Shown here: positions 17,411-25,652 of the stretch, piece by piece
Layout of the letters: the number at the start of each line of letters is the position of its first letter
How positions within the stretch are numbered: the stretch's first letter is position 1
DNA from: Saprospiraceae bacterium
Lineage (GTDB): Bacteria > Bacteroidota > Bacteroidia > Chitinophagales > Saprospiraceae
Assembly (NCBI GenBank): GCA_026129545.1
Contig: JAHCHX010000001.1
Coordinates: forward strand, 1,859,501-1,923,500
Direction: 5' to 3'
Length of the DNA: 64,000 nt
The notes under the pieces: model-generated
Told to the model about the DNA's origin: nothing
Databases searched by the model: none
Seen by the model: the letters and a program-made list of their open reading frames with translations, nothing else
Program-made: the position numbers and the translations under genes

Positions 17411-17517
17411 GCCCGTGAGGTTGACAAAAGCTGATGTCAAGGCTCAAACAATGTCACCTGTCGCATATTTTATCACCGAAAATCAACCTTGTCACAACAT
17501 TTATCAACCTCACGGGC
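17411..17517. repeat. Inverted repeat GCCCGTGAGGTTGA downstream of mdh
   Basis: The arms GCCCGTGAGGTTGACAA (17411-17427) and TTATCAACCTCACGGGC (17501-17517) pair with one mismatch over 17 bp. Secondary pairing between inner GTCAAGG and CCTTGTC blocks is possible. It sits just beyond the mdh stop and could terminate that gene. It belongs to the GTTGAT-rich palindromes scattered over the next 20 kb. Confidence 0.75.
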
Positions 17518-17537
17518 AGCCTTTCTAAAACGTTCGT

Positions 17538-18473
17538 TTAGAGCAATTTCATCGCGTCCAAGGCATCGGCCACCTCTTTCACGGCAGCGGCAGATTTGTG
17601 GAGCGATTCCAGCTCGTCTTTTTTCAGGCGCAATTTCACGATTTCCAACACGCCCTTGCGACCCAGTTTGACGGGCGCGCCGACGAAGATATCCTTCAAT
17701 TTGTACTGGCCATTGAGCCGAACGCAACATGGGTAGATGCGCTTTTCATCTTTCAGTATGGAAATGGCCATTTGGGCCGCTGCTGCGCCGGGCGCATACC
17801 ATGCGGAGGTTCCCATCAAGTTGACCAATTCGCCGCCGCCAAATTTGGTGCGCTCTATGATGGCTTCGAGTTTGTCCTTGCGAATCATTTCCGTCACCGG
17901 TATGCCGCTCACGGTGGTGTAGCGGGGCAGCGGCACCATGGTGTCGCCGTGCCCACCCATGAGCATGGCTTGGATGTCTTTGGGCGATACGTCGAGGGCT
18001 TCGGCGAGGAAGGCGCGGTAACGTGCCGTATCGAGCACGCCAGCCATGCCGAGCACCCGTTTGTCGCTCAGGCCAGAGGCTTTCCAGCAAGCATAGGTCA
18101 TCACGTCGAGTGGGTTGGACACGACGATGATGATGGGGTTTTTGGTGTGTTTGAGGATGTTTTGCGTGACGGACACCACGATTTTGGCATTGGTGGAGAT
18201 AAGGTCGTCGCGGCTCATGCCGGGCTTGCGCGGCACGCCCGCCGTGATGATGACAATGTCCGAGTTGGCGGTGAGCGCGTAGTCGTCACCTCCGCTCACC
18301 CGCGTCGAATAACCGTCCACAGGTGCTTGCTGCCAAGTGTCGAGGGCTTTGCCTTTGGCCATGTTCCCTTGAATGTCAATCAGTACGACTTCGTTTACAA
18401 TGTCTTCGTGGGCGAGCACGTTTGCGCAGGTAGCGCCTACATTGCCGGCGCCGACGACAGTAATTTTACTCAT
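17538..18473 (-). CDS. mdh: Malate dehydrogenase (LDH-like type)
   Basis: NAD-dependent malate dehydrogenase of the TCA cycle; 311 aa, the usual length. Features: the N-terminal GAGNVGATCANVL nucleotide-binding loop, the acidic VVLIDIQ strand end, AGVPRKPGMSRDDL with the mobile-loop arginines, VVSNPLDVMTYACWKASGL, the catalytic-histidine block MGGHGDTMVPLPRYTTVSGIPV, and YPCCVRLNGQYKL near the end. Substrate arginines in the loop (PRKPGMSRDDL) favour malate over lactate. It is apparently monocistronic, with a candidate promoter upstream at 18521-18553. Confidence 0.95.
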   Translation of the reverse strand: MSKITVVGAGNVGATCANVLAHEDIVNEVVLIDIQGNMAKGKALDTWQQAPVDGYSTRVSGGDDYALTANSDIVIITAGVPRKPGMSRDDLISTNAKIVVSVTQNILKHTKNPIIIVVSNPLDVMTYACWKASGLSDKRVLGMAGVLDTARYRAFLAEALDVSPKDIQAMLMGGHGDTMVPLPRYTTVSGIPVTEMIRKDKLEAIIERTKFGGGELVNLMGTSAWYAPGAAAAQMAISILKDEKRIYPCCVRLNGQYKLKDIFVGAPVKLGRKGVLEIVKLRLKKDELESLHKSAAAVKEVADALDAMKLL

Positions 18474-18520
18474 TCGTTAAGGCTTTGAATATTTGGTGAA
18501 AAGTTGCTGTTGTTGGCGGG

Positions 18521-18553
18521 CAAAAGTAGAGAAAAGTTTGCGTAGGGAAGCAA
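18521..18553 (-). promoter_or_regulatory. Candidate promoter of mdh
   Basis: On the minus strand TTTG (ending near 18551) is followed after 22 bases by TACTTTTG (18521-18528), a full match to the Bacteroidota -7 box TAnnTTTG. The spacing is one base over the usual 19-21. It lies about 48 bp upstream of the mdh ATG. Confidence 0.6.
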
Positions 18554-18596
18554 ACAGGCTGTTTTGAACTGAAAAATTGCGGGTAGTGTCAAACTT

Positions 18597-19307
18597 TTAC
18601 AATCGTGGCTTGTGCAGGAGATAATGCACCACTTCGTCTTGGTGGTTCATCAGGATTTGGCCGCGAATGTAGTCGCCGATTTCCTCTGGAAAATACCAAT
18701 CCTCTTCGCCGTGTCCGCGTTTCAGACGGTCGCGGGTTTTCATGGGGCCTAAAATCAGTTCGTACACCTTGATGCCGGTGCGGTCCACTTCTCTGGCCAA
18801 AGTTTGCATCAGCGACTTCTGCGCGGCAGCGGTCATGGCTACCGGGCCTGCCATCGGGAAAGCCTCCTCGGCGCTGAATCCGTTGATGTGAAAATAATAG
18901 CCGCTGTCGGGGTTCAGCATGGGCACTAGCGTCTTGATAGCCAAGAAGTGGCTCGTCAGGTTGTCGCGCAAGATGCGCTCCCAATCGCTCATCGGATAGC
19001 CGTAGAGTGGAAAGCCCTGATGCCAGCCGCCGAGCGATGCCACCGCGATGTCTATGAATTTATACTGTTGGCTGAGAAATTCCGCGAGTTCGCGGGCGCT
19101 CTCCTCGTTGTTCACGGAGCCTTTGCGGATGAGCAGGTTCGCAGCCAATTCGGGGCCGACGTATGCTTGCAGCCGCTCTATTTTGTGGTCTGAGCGCGTG
19201 GGCACCACGACGGATGCTCCCGCGCCCAACAGGGACTTGACGATGCCTTCGCCTACCCCTCCGGTGCCGCCCAGTACGACGGCCGTTTTGTTGGATAATG
19301 CAGCCAT
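18597..19307 (-). CDS. SDR-family oxidoreductase lacking the usual catalytic Tyr
   Basis: Short-chain dehydrogenase/reductase fold of 236 aa. The cofactor loop VVLGGTGGVGEGIVKSLL (residues 10-27) and a basic residue after the second strand (VPTRSDHK) suggest NADP(H). The SLGGW segment and the helix-5 Asn (ILRDNLTSHFLAIKTL) are present. The active-site region reads HINGFSAEEAFPMAGPVAMTAAAQKSL: a Ser region and Lys are recognisable, but the position four before Lys is Ala instead of Tyr. It may therefore be an atypical or binding-only SDR. The substrate is unknown. It appears monocistronic. Confidence 0.82.
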   Translation of the reverse strand: MAALSNKTAVVLGGTGGVGEGIVKSLLGAGASVVVPTRSDHKIERLQAYVGPELAANLLIRKGSVNNEESARELAEFLSQQYKFIDIAVASLGGWHQGFPLYGYPMSDWERILRDNLTSHFLAIKTLVPMLNPDSGYYFHINGFSAEEAFPMAGPVAMTAAAQKSLMQTLAREVDRTGIKVYELILGPMKTRDRLKRGHGEEDWYFPEEIGDYIRGQILMNHQDEVVHYLLHKPRL

Positions 19308-19397
19308 CTTATGGCGCCAGTTGGTTGTGGACTGTGAAAAAAAATGAGTTGTTGGGCTGTCCTGTTGAAACGTTGCTCAAGGCGAGAGCAGAAGGGG

Positions 19398-19856
19398 TCA
19401 TTTATCCAGATTTACGTTCACTGCATTTGCCCCCTTTGGGCCCATTTCCACTTCAAAAGTTACGCGGTCATTCTCCCGGATGGTGCCGTTGATGTTGTTG
19501 ATATGGACAAAAACGCTTTCTTTCGTCTCCGCATCCACGATGAAACCATAGCCCTTTTCGTCGTTGAAAAACTTGACCCTGCCACGGCGAGTCGTCTCTT
19601 CTTCTTCGACGTAGCGGGACGATGCGCCGAGCACAATGTCTTCGACCTTAATCTCTTTGCGTTTGGAAGGGTCGGGCGGGGTAGAAGTGAGGTTGCCATT
19701 TTCGTCCACATACGAAATCATGTCCTCGAAACTCTTGGTACCGCCTTCGAGTTTGTCGGCTTTGCGCTGTTCGCGGCGCTCTTGCTTTTCCTGATTTTTC
19801 TTTTGACGTTTTTTTTCTTTCTCCTTCTTGTTGAAAGAGTCTTGTGATTTGGCCAT
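19398..19856 (-). CDS. Cold-shock-domain protein with long basic N-terminal tail
   Basis: RNA/DNA-binding protein of 152 aa. The C-terminal ~65 residues are a cold-shock domain with both RNP motifs: RGRVKFFNDEKGYGFIVD and ESVFVHINNI. The first 45 residues are almost entirely Lys, Glu, Gln and Arg (KKEKEKKRQKKNQEKQERREQRK), predicted as a charged helix. The middle (FEDMISYVDENGNL, then KRKEIKVEDIVLG) resembles the linker of similar Bacteroidota proteins. It is probably an RNA chaperone. A candidate -7 box lies upstream at 19912. Confidence 0.92.
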   Translation of the reverse strand: MAKSQDSFNKKEKEKKRQKKNQEKQERREQRKADKLEGGTKSFEDMISYVDENGNLTSTPPDPSKRKEIKVEDIVLGASSRYVEEEETTRRGRVKFFNDEKGYGFIVDAETKESVFVHINNINGTIRENDRVTFEVEMGPKGANAVNVNLDK

Positions 19857-19911
19857 ATTTTATTTTTAGTGAAAAAAATTGACTCCCGCCTGAAAGCGGA
19901 AGCGCCTGCCT

Positions 19912-19919
19912 CAAAGGTA
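19912..19919 (-). promoter_or_regulatory. Candidate -7 box (TACCTTTG) of the cold-shock gene
   Basis: TACCTTTG on the minus strand, 55 bp before the ATG, matches TAnnTTTG exactly. I see no TTG at the standard upstream spacing, so this is a half-match only. Confidence 0.4.
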
Positions 19920-20009
19920 ACGAATGTTGAGCGATTTGGAGTGGGGAATATTTTGGGAAAGGTTGGGCGAAAGCATTGTTCGTTTGGGATATCGTCGTAG
20001 GGAAGATAT

Positions 20010-21569
20010 TCACCACGCCCCCCACAAAACCCGCAAACTCCAAAAAATCACCACCACGCCCACCAGCACGAACATCGTCCGCACGGGCAATTTCCCTGCC
20101 AGCCGAGCGCCCAATGGCGCAGCCAGCACCCCGCCAATCAGCAAACCGGCAATCACGAGCCAGTGCGACAGCCCGATGACCGAGAAAAACGTGACCGCGC
20201 TCGCCAGCGCCACAAAAAACTCCGTCAAACTTACCGTGCCGATGACGTACTGCGGTGTCTTTCCTTTTGAAATCAGCGTGCTCGTCACCAACGGCCCCCA
20301 GCCACCTCCGCCAAAAGAATCGAGAAAACCGCCCGCCCCGGCCAGCCAGCCAAGATTCCTGACTTTCGTGCGGCTCTTTCTTTTCACAAATGCACGGCTC
20401 AATATCCTGATGCCCAGTAGCAAAATGTACGCTGCGATTACTGGCCGCACCAATTCGGCATAGTGCCCGCCCAACCACACCAGCAACAGCGCCCCCGCGA
20501 TGGCTCCCAATACCCCCGGCCCCAGCAACCCCCGAAAAAGCCGCCGGTTCACGTTGCCGAATCGGTAGTGTGAGTAGCCCGAAGCCGCAGCGGTGAACAC
20601 TTCCGCCGTATGGATGCTCGAACTCACCGCCGCCACTGGCACACCTGTTGTCAGCAAGCAAATTTGCGTCACCACCCCATAGCCCATGCCCAACAGCCCA
20701 TCCACCAACTGCGCCGCGAAGCCCACGCCTACAAACAGCCAAAACTGCGGGGAGATGCTCCCGATGATTTCAGGCCAAGTCTGGAAAGGGATGTAGAAAG
20801 AGATGACGTTGCAAATCAGCAGCAAACCAAAGGCTGCCATTGCCACCGTAGCGATGCGTCGCCATTTTCGATCGCCGATGCGCTCCAGATTTTGGTGTGG
20901 GAAAACCGCCGCAAGTGCTTCTTCACCTGCTACAAGCGAAGCTGTGAGCGCATTGAGCGTCCGCACTTTTTCTGAAAAATCGCCCTTGAGCCGGCTGCGG
21001 ATGGCGGGCATATTTTGCAGGAGGTCGTTCAGTTCGTTGGGCAGCGCGTCGTTCAGGAGTTCTTTGAGGCGTTTGGCGATGGTGGGTGATTTGCCGTTGG
21101 TCGAGATGGCGATTTTCAAGTCGCCCTTTCTCACAATCGAACTCAGGTAAAAATCGCACTCGTCGGGCGTGTCGGCCACGTTCACGAGGAGACCGCGTTC
21201 GTGAGCAATTTGGCGGATAAAACGATTCAGCGCCTTGTCGTCCGTCGCCGCGATGACGAATTGTTTTCCCTCCAAATCCGACTCCTCGAACGGTTTTTCC
21301 AACAAAACAACTTGCTGAAAATCAGTGACGAACTCTCGAATTTTATCCAAAATCTTCTCTCCCACCAGCGTCACCCGCGTGGCCGGGCTGTTCCGCAAAA
21401 CAGTCGTTATTTTTTCCAAACCGACATTCCCCCCACCCACGATGAGCAGGTCGAAATTTTCCAATTTCAGGAAAACGGGGAAGAGGGTGTTGCCATGCGA
21501 TGAACTTTCCGAAAGTTGAGAACTTTCGGAAAGTTTGCGGAAGTGGAAAGTTTGCAATGGTTCGTCCAT
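20010..21569 (-). CDS. Siroheme synthase (CysG N-terminal part) fused to TauE/SafE sulfite exporter-type permease
   Basis: Two-domain protein of 519 aa. Residues about 27-215 are the precorrin-2 dehydrogenase/sirohydrochlorin ferrochelatase part of CysG (FPVFLKLENFDLLIVGGGNVG, NVADTPDECDFYLSSIVRKGDLKIAISTNGKSP), which makes siroheme for sulfite reductase. Residues about 245-519 are a TauE/SafE membrane permease of roughly eight helices (VGVGFAAQLVDGLLGMGYGVVTQICLL, GGFLDSFGGGGWGPLVTSTLI). The fusion ties cofactor synthesis to a sulfite/sulfonate-type transporter in one chain. The only in-frame Met is at 21569. It adds a 26-residue leader, part of which (KLSESSQLSES) is encoded by a perfect palindrome. 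It is the last gene of the sulfur run. Confidence 0.88.
   Translation of the reverse strand: MDEPLQTFHFRKLSESSQLSESSSHGNTLFPVFLKLENFDLLIVGGGNVGLEKITTVLRNSPATRVTLVGEKILDKIREFVTDFQQVVLLEKPFEESDLEGKQFVIAATDDKALNRFIRQIAHERGLLVNVADTPDECDFYLSSIVRKGDLKIAISTNGKSPTIAKRLKELLNDALPNELNDLLQNMPAIRSRLKGDFSEKVRTLNALTASLVAGEEALAAVFPHQNLERIGDRKWRRIATVAMAAFGLLLICNVISFYIPFQTWPEIIGSISPQFWLFVGVGFAAQLVDGLLGMGYGVVTQICLLTTGVPVAAVSSSIHTAEVFTAAASGYSHYRFGNVNRRLFRGLLGPGVLGAIAGALLLVWLGGHYAELVRPVIAAYILLLGIRILSRAFVKRKSRTKVRNLGWLAGAGGFLDSFGGGGWGPLVTSTLISKGKTPQYVIGTVSLTEFFVALASAVTFFSVIGLSHWLVIAGLLIGGVLAAPLGARLAGKLPVRTMFVLVGVVVIFWSLRVLWGAW
21504..21536. repeat. 33-bp perfect palindrome inside the CysG-TauE N-terminus
   Basis: Arms of 15 bp (AACTTTCCGAAAGTT / AACTTTCGGAAAGTT) flank a GAG spacer. 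It encodes residues 12-22 of the fusion protein. The 15-3-15 architecture is the same as in the elements at 24218 and 29569-29646. Confidence 0.9.
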
Positions 21570-21581
21570 GTTCGAGTTTTT

Positions 21582-21660
21582 CCCGCCGATAAATCAGCGG
21601 GTTGAGTTTGCAAAAAGTCCTGCGGACTTGGCCTTTTCAACCCACCGATTTATCGGTGGG
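21582..21660. repeat. Compound palindrome at the cysI 3' end
   Basis: The outer arms CCCGCCGATAAATCAGCGGG and CCCACCGATTTATCGGTGGG pair with each other, and each is also self-complementary. A small hairpin AAGTCC-TGC-GGACTT lies between them. The cysI stop codon (TAA) is inside the right arm. It fills the whole spacer to the CysG-TauE gene and may be a terminator or attenuator of the last gene. Confidence 0.85.
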
Positions 21661-23401
21661 AAATATCAGAAATGTCATGAAAATTCGTCCCGTGCGTCGT
21701 CGCCTTCACGAAACCCGCCCGAATCACAAAATCGCCGAAGCGCTCCCCTACCCTTCGGTCGCTGGCGTAGGCGGCGATGACTGGCTCCAACTCACGCAAA
21801 ATTGCGGCTTCATTCAGCATTTCCTTGTAAAGTTTGTTCAATCGCTCGCCGTTGTGCGCCCCGCCGAGGTAGAGATTGTAGTAGCCCGGCGACTTTCCGA
21901 CAAAGCCGATTTCAGCCAAATAAGGCCGACCGCAGCCGTTGGGACAGCCGGTCATTCGGATGTTAATCGCTTCTTTTTCAAGACCATGTGCGCGAATGAG
22001 CAAGTCAATTTTGTCAATCAACGAGGGCAAATACCGCTCGGCTTCGGCGAAGGCTTGGGAACAAGTGTTGAGCGCGACGCAGGCGATGGAGTTTTGGCGC
22101 AGGGCCGTTTGTCGGAAGGTGGCTTCCAACACGCCGTATTTTTCAAAAATGGCTTCGATGGCGGGGCGTTTTTCGGGAGAAATATTGCCGACAATCAGGT
22201 TTTGATTGCCCGTCAGCCGGAAATCGCCGTCGTGGATGTTGGCGACTTCGCGGAGGGCCGTTTTTAAAAGAAAATCGCCTGCATCGGCCACACGCCCGCC
22301 TTCGACAAAAAGGGTCAGGTGAAAACGCCCGTCGTGGCCTTTCGTCCAGCCGTAGCGGTCGCCGGAATGGGCAAATTGGTAGGGCAGCGTGGGCGCGAAC
22401 TGAACGCCCGAACGCTGCTCCACCTCGTGTTTGAATTTTGCCAGTCCCATGCGTTCCACCGTGTATTTCAGGCGGCTGAACTTGCGATTTTCGCGGTTGC
22501 CAAAATCGCGCTGCGTCGTGATGATGGCTTCGCAAATTTTTACAACGTCTTGTTTGTCAATGTATCCGAGCATATCGGCCAAACGGGGGAACGTCTCCGG
22601 CATCCCGAAAGTCATGCCCAGTCCGCCGCCAGCCGCCACGTTGAAACCCGCCAGTTCGCCGTCTTTTTCGATGGCGATGAGGCCGATGTCGTTGGCAAAA
22701 ATGTCGGTGTCATTTTGCGGCGGCACGGCCAGCGCGATTTTGAATTTGCGAGGTAAATAAGTTTTCCCGTAAACCGGTTCTTCATCTTGCCCGCCCCTTT
22801 TTTGGCTCTGAAATGGCTGCGACTCATCCACCGGCTGGCCGTCGAGAAAAACCTCGTAGTAGGCTGTCGTGCGAGGCGTGAAGGCCGCGCTGATTTCCTC
22901 GGCAATCTTTTGGACGGCAGCGTGGACGCGGCTTTCGTCGGGGTTGGGGCTGCACATGACGTTGCGGTTCACGTCGCCGCAACCCGCGATGCTGTCGAGC
23001 AAAACTTCATTGAAACCATGAATTGTGGCTTTCAAATGGCGTTTTCGCACGCCGTGCAGTTGGAAAGCCTGGCGGGTCGTGAGTTTCAAAGTACCGTTGG
23101 CGAAGCGGTCGGCGAGTTCGTCCATGCGCAGCCACTGAGCGGGCGTGGCGACCCCGCCCGGCACCCGCACCCGAATCATGAAAGAGTACAGCGGCTCCAA
23201 TTTCTGCGCTTTGCGCTCGCTGTCGAGGTCGCGGTCGGTCTGCTGGTAGGAGCCGTGAAACTTGATGAGGTTCGTGTCATCGGGAAAAAGCGCGCCCGTG
23301 ATGGGATTGTCGAGACTCTGTTTGAGCGTCCCGCGCAGGTAGTCGCTTTTGGTTTTGATGTGTTCGACCTCGGAGTGCGAGGGCTTTGTTTCTGGAAACA
23401 T
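21650..23401 (-). CDS. cysI: Sulfite reductase hemoprotein (CysI-type)
   Basis: Siroheme/[4Fe-4S] sulfite reductase, which reduces sulfite to sulfide with six electrons. About 583 aa, as in CysI. Both cluster-ligand pairs are visible: CVALNTC (Cys-x5-Cys) followed by AEAERYLPSLI, and TGCPNGCGRPYLAE (Cys-x3-Cys). The N-terminal LKQSLDNPITGALFPDDTNLIKFHGSYQQTDRD and RQAFQLHGVRK blocks are typical of CysI rather than NirA. Electrons should come from the CysJ-type flavoprotein encoded upstream. I take ATG at 23401; a TTG at 23410 would add three residues. The C-terminal ISHR and the stop are encoded within a palindrome. Confidence 0.95.
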   Translation of the reverse strand: MFPETKPSHSEVEHIKTKSDYLRGTLKQSLDNPITGALFPDDTNLIKFHGSYQQTDRDLDSERKAQKLEPLYSFMIRVRVPGGVATPAQWLRMDELADRFANGTLKLTTRQAFQLHGVRKRHLKATIHGFNEVLLDSIAGCGDVNRNVMCSPNPDESRVHAAVQKIAEEISAAFTPRTTAYYEVFLDGQPVDESQPFQSQKRGGQDEEPVYGKTYLPRKFKIALAVPPQNDTDIFANDIGLIAIEKDGELAGFNVAAGGGLGMTFGMPETFPRLADMLGYIDKQDVVKICEAIITTQRDFGNRENRKFSRLKYTVERMGLAKFKHEVEQRSGVQFAPTLPYQFAHSGDRYGWTKGHDGRFHLTLFVEGGRVADAGDFLLKTALREVANIHDGDFRLTGNQNLIVGNISPEKRPAIEAIFEKYGVLEATFRQTALRQNSIACVALNTCSQAFAEAERYLPSLIDKIDLLIRAHGLEKEAINIRMTGCPNGCGRPYLAEIGFVGKSPGYYNLYLGGAHNGERLNKLYKEMLNEAAILRELEPVIAAYASDRRVGERFGDFVIRAGFVKATTHGTNFHDISDISHR

Positions 23402-23419
23402 ATTTTTCAAAGCTTATGA

Positions 23420-23472
23420 GGTTGATGAGGGTTTATCAAGTTGATAATCAAGTTGATAAACCCTCATCAACC
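23420..23472. repeat. GTTGATGAGG inverted repeat between chrA and cysI
   Basis: Perfect 20-bp arms (23420-23439, 23453-23472; GGTTGATGAGGG / CCCTCATCAACC at the outer ends) surround a 13-bp spacer that is itself GTTGAT-rich. It is the simplest member of the same motif that is expanded into arrays at 36294 and 38272. Confidence 0.9.
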
Positions 23473-23476
23473 TTTA

Positions 23477-24787
23477 TTAACCAATAAGGTATTTTCCCAA
23501 TCCCACCGCCACGCTTACCCCAATCCACGCCATCATATTGACTTTGAAATACTGCAAAGCCGCCAATGAAACAAGCGCCCAGACGAGCGGCAACCACAGC
23601 ACTTGCGGCGGTTCGGGTATAATGACTGCCTTGCCGAGATAGAGACAAAGACTCAAAATCACACCCGTCACAGCCGCGGTCGCAAAATTCAAAATAGCCT
23701 TCACAGCAGGATTGGCTTGGGTGCGTTCGATAATCGGCGCACCGACGAAAATGAACAGGAATGAGGGCAAAAACGTATAAAAAACCGTCGCGGCCAATCC
23801 CGTTGTTGCCGCTGCGAGCGAGCCTCCGAAGGTGTTATACCCGGCCATAAAACCCACAAACGCCAGCACGATAATCAGTGGGCCGGGGGTCGTTTCGCCG
23901 AGCGCGAGTCCGTCGAGCATTTGGAGATTGGTAAGCCAACCGAATTTTTCCACGCTCACCTGCGCCACATAAGGTAGCACGGCATACGCCCCGCCGAAGG
24001 TGACGAACGCCGCTTGGGTGAAGAATAGGCTGAGTTTTTTCCAAAAATCGAACTGCGGCGCAAAGGCAAAAAACAATGCAAGCGGCAGTACCCACAACAG
24101 CGCTGCCGCGCCGAGTTGTCGCGCCAAACGACCTGCGGAAAAACCTGTGCCGGGTACGACCGTGTTGTGGTTGATGACGTAGCCGGATTCTGCATCGTCG
24201 TAGGTTGTTTCCTCCCTGCGTTTACTAAACTTTTGAAGTTTAGTAAACGTCAGCGCAATGCCCAGCAAAATTGCCCCAAGGATGATAGCTGGAAACGGCA
24301 CATTCAAAAAATAAATGGCAACAAACGCGGCTGTGGCCACTACATAATGCAAGGGCGTTTGCAGCGACTTTTTCCCGATTTTTACAATCGCGCCCGCCAC
24401 AATCGCCACGACCGCAGGTTTCAAAAATCCGAACACCGCCTGCACCGCCGGCACTTGTCCGTAGGTGACATACAACGCGCTTAATCCCCACAAAATGACC
24501 GCCGAAGGCAACACGAACAGGATGCCTGCCGCCAGTCCGCCGCGTGTGCCGTGCAACATCCAGCCGGTGTAAGTGGCGAGTTGTTGTGCTTCCGGGCCGG
24601 GCAAGAGCATACAGTAGTTCAGGGCATGGAGAAATTTCGAGTCGCTTATCCAGCGTTTTTTGTCCACCAAAAAATCGTGCATGATGGCAATCTGCCCCGC
24701 CGGACCGCCAAAACTGATAAAGCCGAGCCTGAGCCAGAAGGCTAAGGCTTCGCGGAAAGTGGGATGCGCTGGAGCAGTTTTTTGCAT
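23477..24787 (-). CDS. chrA: ChrA-family (CHR) two-domain transporter
   Basis: Polytopic membrane protein of 436 aa with two homologous CHR halves, as in long-chain ChrA. The first half (about 8-175) has FWLRLGFISFGGPAGQIAIMHDFLVDKKRWIS and LPGPEAQQLATYTGW; the second (about 225-430) has FTQAAFVTFGGAYAVLPYV and LALGETTPGPLIIVLAFVGFMAGYN. ChrA is known as a chromate efflux pump, and chromate is a sulfate analogue. In the middle of an assimilatory sulfate operon a role in sulfate or sulfite movement is a reasonable inference. The linker between the halves (LQKFSKRR, residues ~180-190) is encoded by a palindromic element. It begins 5 bp after the DUF2490 gene ends. Confidence 0.9.
   Translation of the reverse strand: MQKTAPAHPTFREALAFWLRLGFISFGGPAGQIAIMHDFLVDKKRWISDSKFLHALNYCMLLPGPEAQQLATYTGWMLHGTRGGLAAGILFVLPSAVILWGLSALYVTYGQVPAVQAVFGFLKPAVVAIVAGAIVKIGKKSLQTPLHYVVATAAFVAIYFLNVPFPAIILGAILLGIALTFTKLQKFSKRREETTYDDAESGYVINHNTVVPGTGFSAGRLARQLGAAALLWVLPLALFFAFAPQFDFWKKLSLFFTQAAFVTFGGAYAVLPYVAQVSVEKFGWLTNLQMLDGLALGETTPGPLIIVLAFVGFMAGYNTFGGSLAAATTGLAATVFYTFLPSFLFIFVGAPIIERTQANPAVKAILNFATAAVTGVILSLCLYLGKAVIIPEPPQVLWLPLVWALVSLAALQYFKVNMMAWIGVSVAVGLGKYLIG
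24218..24250. repeat. 33-bp palindrome in the ChrA interdomain linker
   Basis: Arms GCGTTTACTAAACTT and AAGTTTAGTAAACGT with a TTG spacer; 14 of 15 pairs match. It lies in frame between the two CHR domains. The sequence family recurs at 30371, 34712 and 37287 (ACGTTTAC...GTAAACGT). Confidence 0.9.
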
Positions 24788-24792
24788 GATTT

Positions 24793-25542
24793 TCAGTGTT
24801 TTGCGCCGGGACGCAAATCAAAATTATGAAAGTAAAACACTCGTATCGTGTGTTGATTTTTGAATGAATTGCCCGCCGCGAGTTGTTGGTACAAATTCAT
24901 GTAACCCGCGTGGAGTTGGGCGTGACTGTTCACCTGAAGGACCAGCCCGGCAAAAAAGCGGTTTTGGTCGAACACGTTGTAGGTGATGTTTTTTCCAAAA
25001 TTCAGCATCACCTCGTCATTGACTAAGAACTGCAAACCGCCCGGTTCAAAACGTTTTTTTGTGATGGGCAGGAACAGGGCAAAGTTGTAGCGGATGCGCC
25101 AGTTGAAATTGTAGCCGTCGGCCAATTCGCTGTCGCTCAATATTCTCCGACGAAAACGCTCCTCCAGCCGAACCCACTGCATGAGCCGCGCTTTTCGCCC
25201 GCGCATAAACCACTGCACCTGCTGCCAGGGGCGGTGTTCGGGCTGCGCGATGTCCTCGTGACCTTCGGTGGGGAAATGATGGACGTATGCGTAAGCCACC
25301 GTCAGCCGGATGTCGTCGGCGAGGTAGAAGGTTGGCCCCACACGGACGATGAGCTGAGAAGGCTCATTGACAAAATCGTCTTTCAGGCGAAAATGAGTGT
25401 CGAACCACAAGCCCCACCTATTCGTCAGGCGGGTCTGGTTGAAAAATCCGAACCAGGTTTGCTCCTCGGTTGACACGTTTTTCTGAGCCGACAAAGCGGA
25501 GGCCGCGAGCACAAAAACTGGAAGTAAAAGTTTGATTTTCAT
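24793..25542 (-). CDS. DUF2490-type outer-membrane beta-barrel protein
   Basis: Secreted protein of 249 aa beginning at ATG 25542 with a signal peptide (LLLPVFVLAASALSAQ). The rest is alternating aromatic beta strands (WGLWFDTHFRLKDDF, WFMRGRKARLMQWVRLEERFRRR, FNWRIRYNFALFLPIT, ending RVFYFHNFDLR), matching DUF2490 proteins, which are predicted small outer-membrane barrels. The open frame extends upstream to 25650 through a repeat, but that extension has no signal-peptide character. It is sandwiched between a TonB receptor gene and chrA in the sulfur run, so it could be an accessory outer-membrane component; that role is inference. Confidence 0.82.
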   Translation of the reverse strand: MKIKLLLPVFVLAASALSAQKNVSTEEQTWFGFFNQTRLTNRWGLWFDTHFRLKDDFVNEPSQLIVRVGPTFYLADDIRLTVAYAYVHHFPTEGHEDIAQPEHRPWQQVQWFMRGRKARLMQWVRLEERFRRRILSDSELADGYNFNWRIRYNFALFLPITKKRFEPGGLQFLVNDEVMLNFGKNITYNVFDQNRFFAGLVLQVNSHAQLHAGYMNLYQQLAAGNSFKNQHTIRVFYFHNFDLRPGAKH

Positions 25543-25570
25543 GTTGTTGAAAAAATCACGCGAGTCAAGT

Positions 25571-25652
25571 TTTTGACAGGATTGACATGATTGGCAGGAT
25601 AAGATTATGCTCAAAATTCCGTCAATCTTGTCGAAAGAATATCCTGTCAAAA
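25571..25652. repeat. Inverted repeat of the GACAGGATT family
   Basis: The outer arms TTTTGACAGGAT and ATCCTGTCAAAA are a perfect 12-bp match. The inside contains further GACATGATT/AATCTTGTC pairing. The right arm overlaps the last codons of the TonB receptor gene (stop at 25647). Confidence 0.8.
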
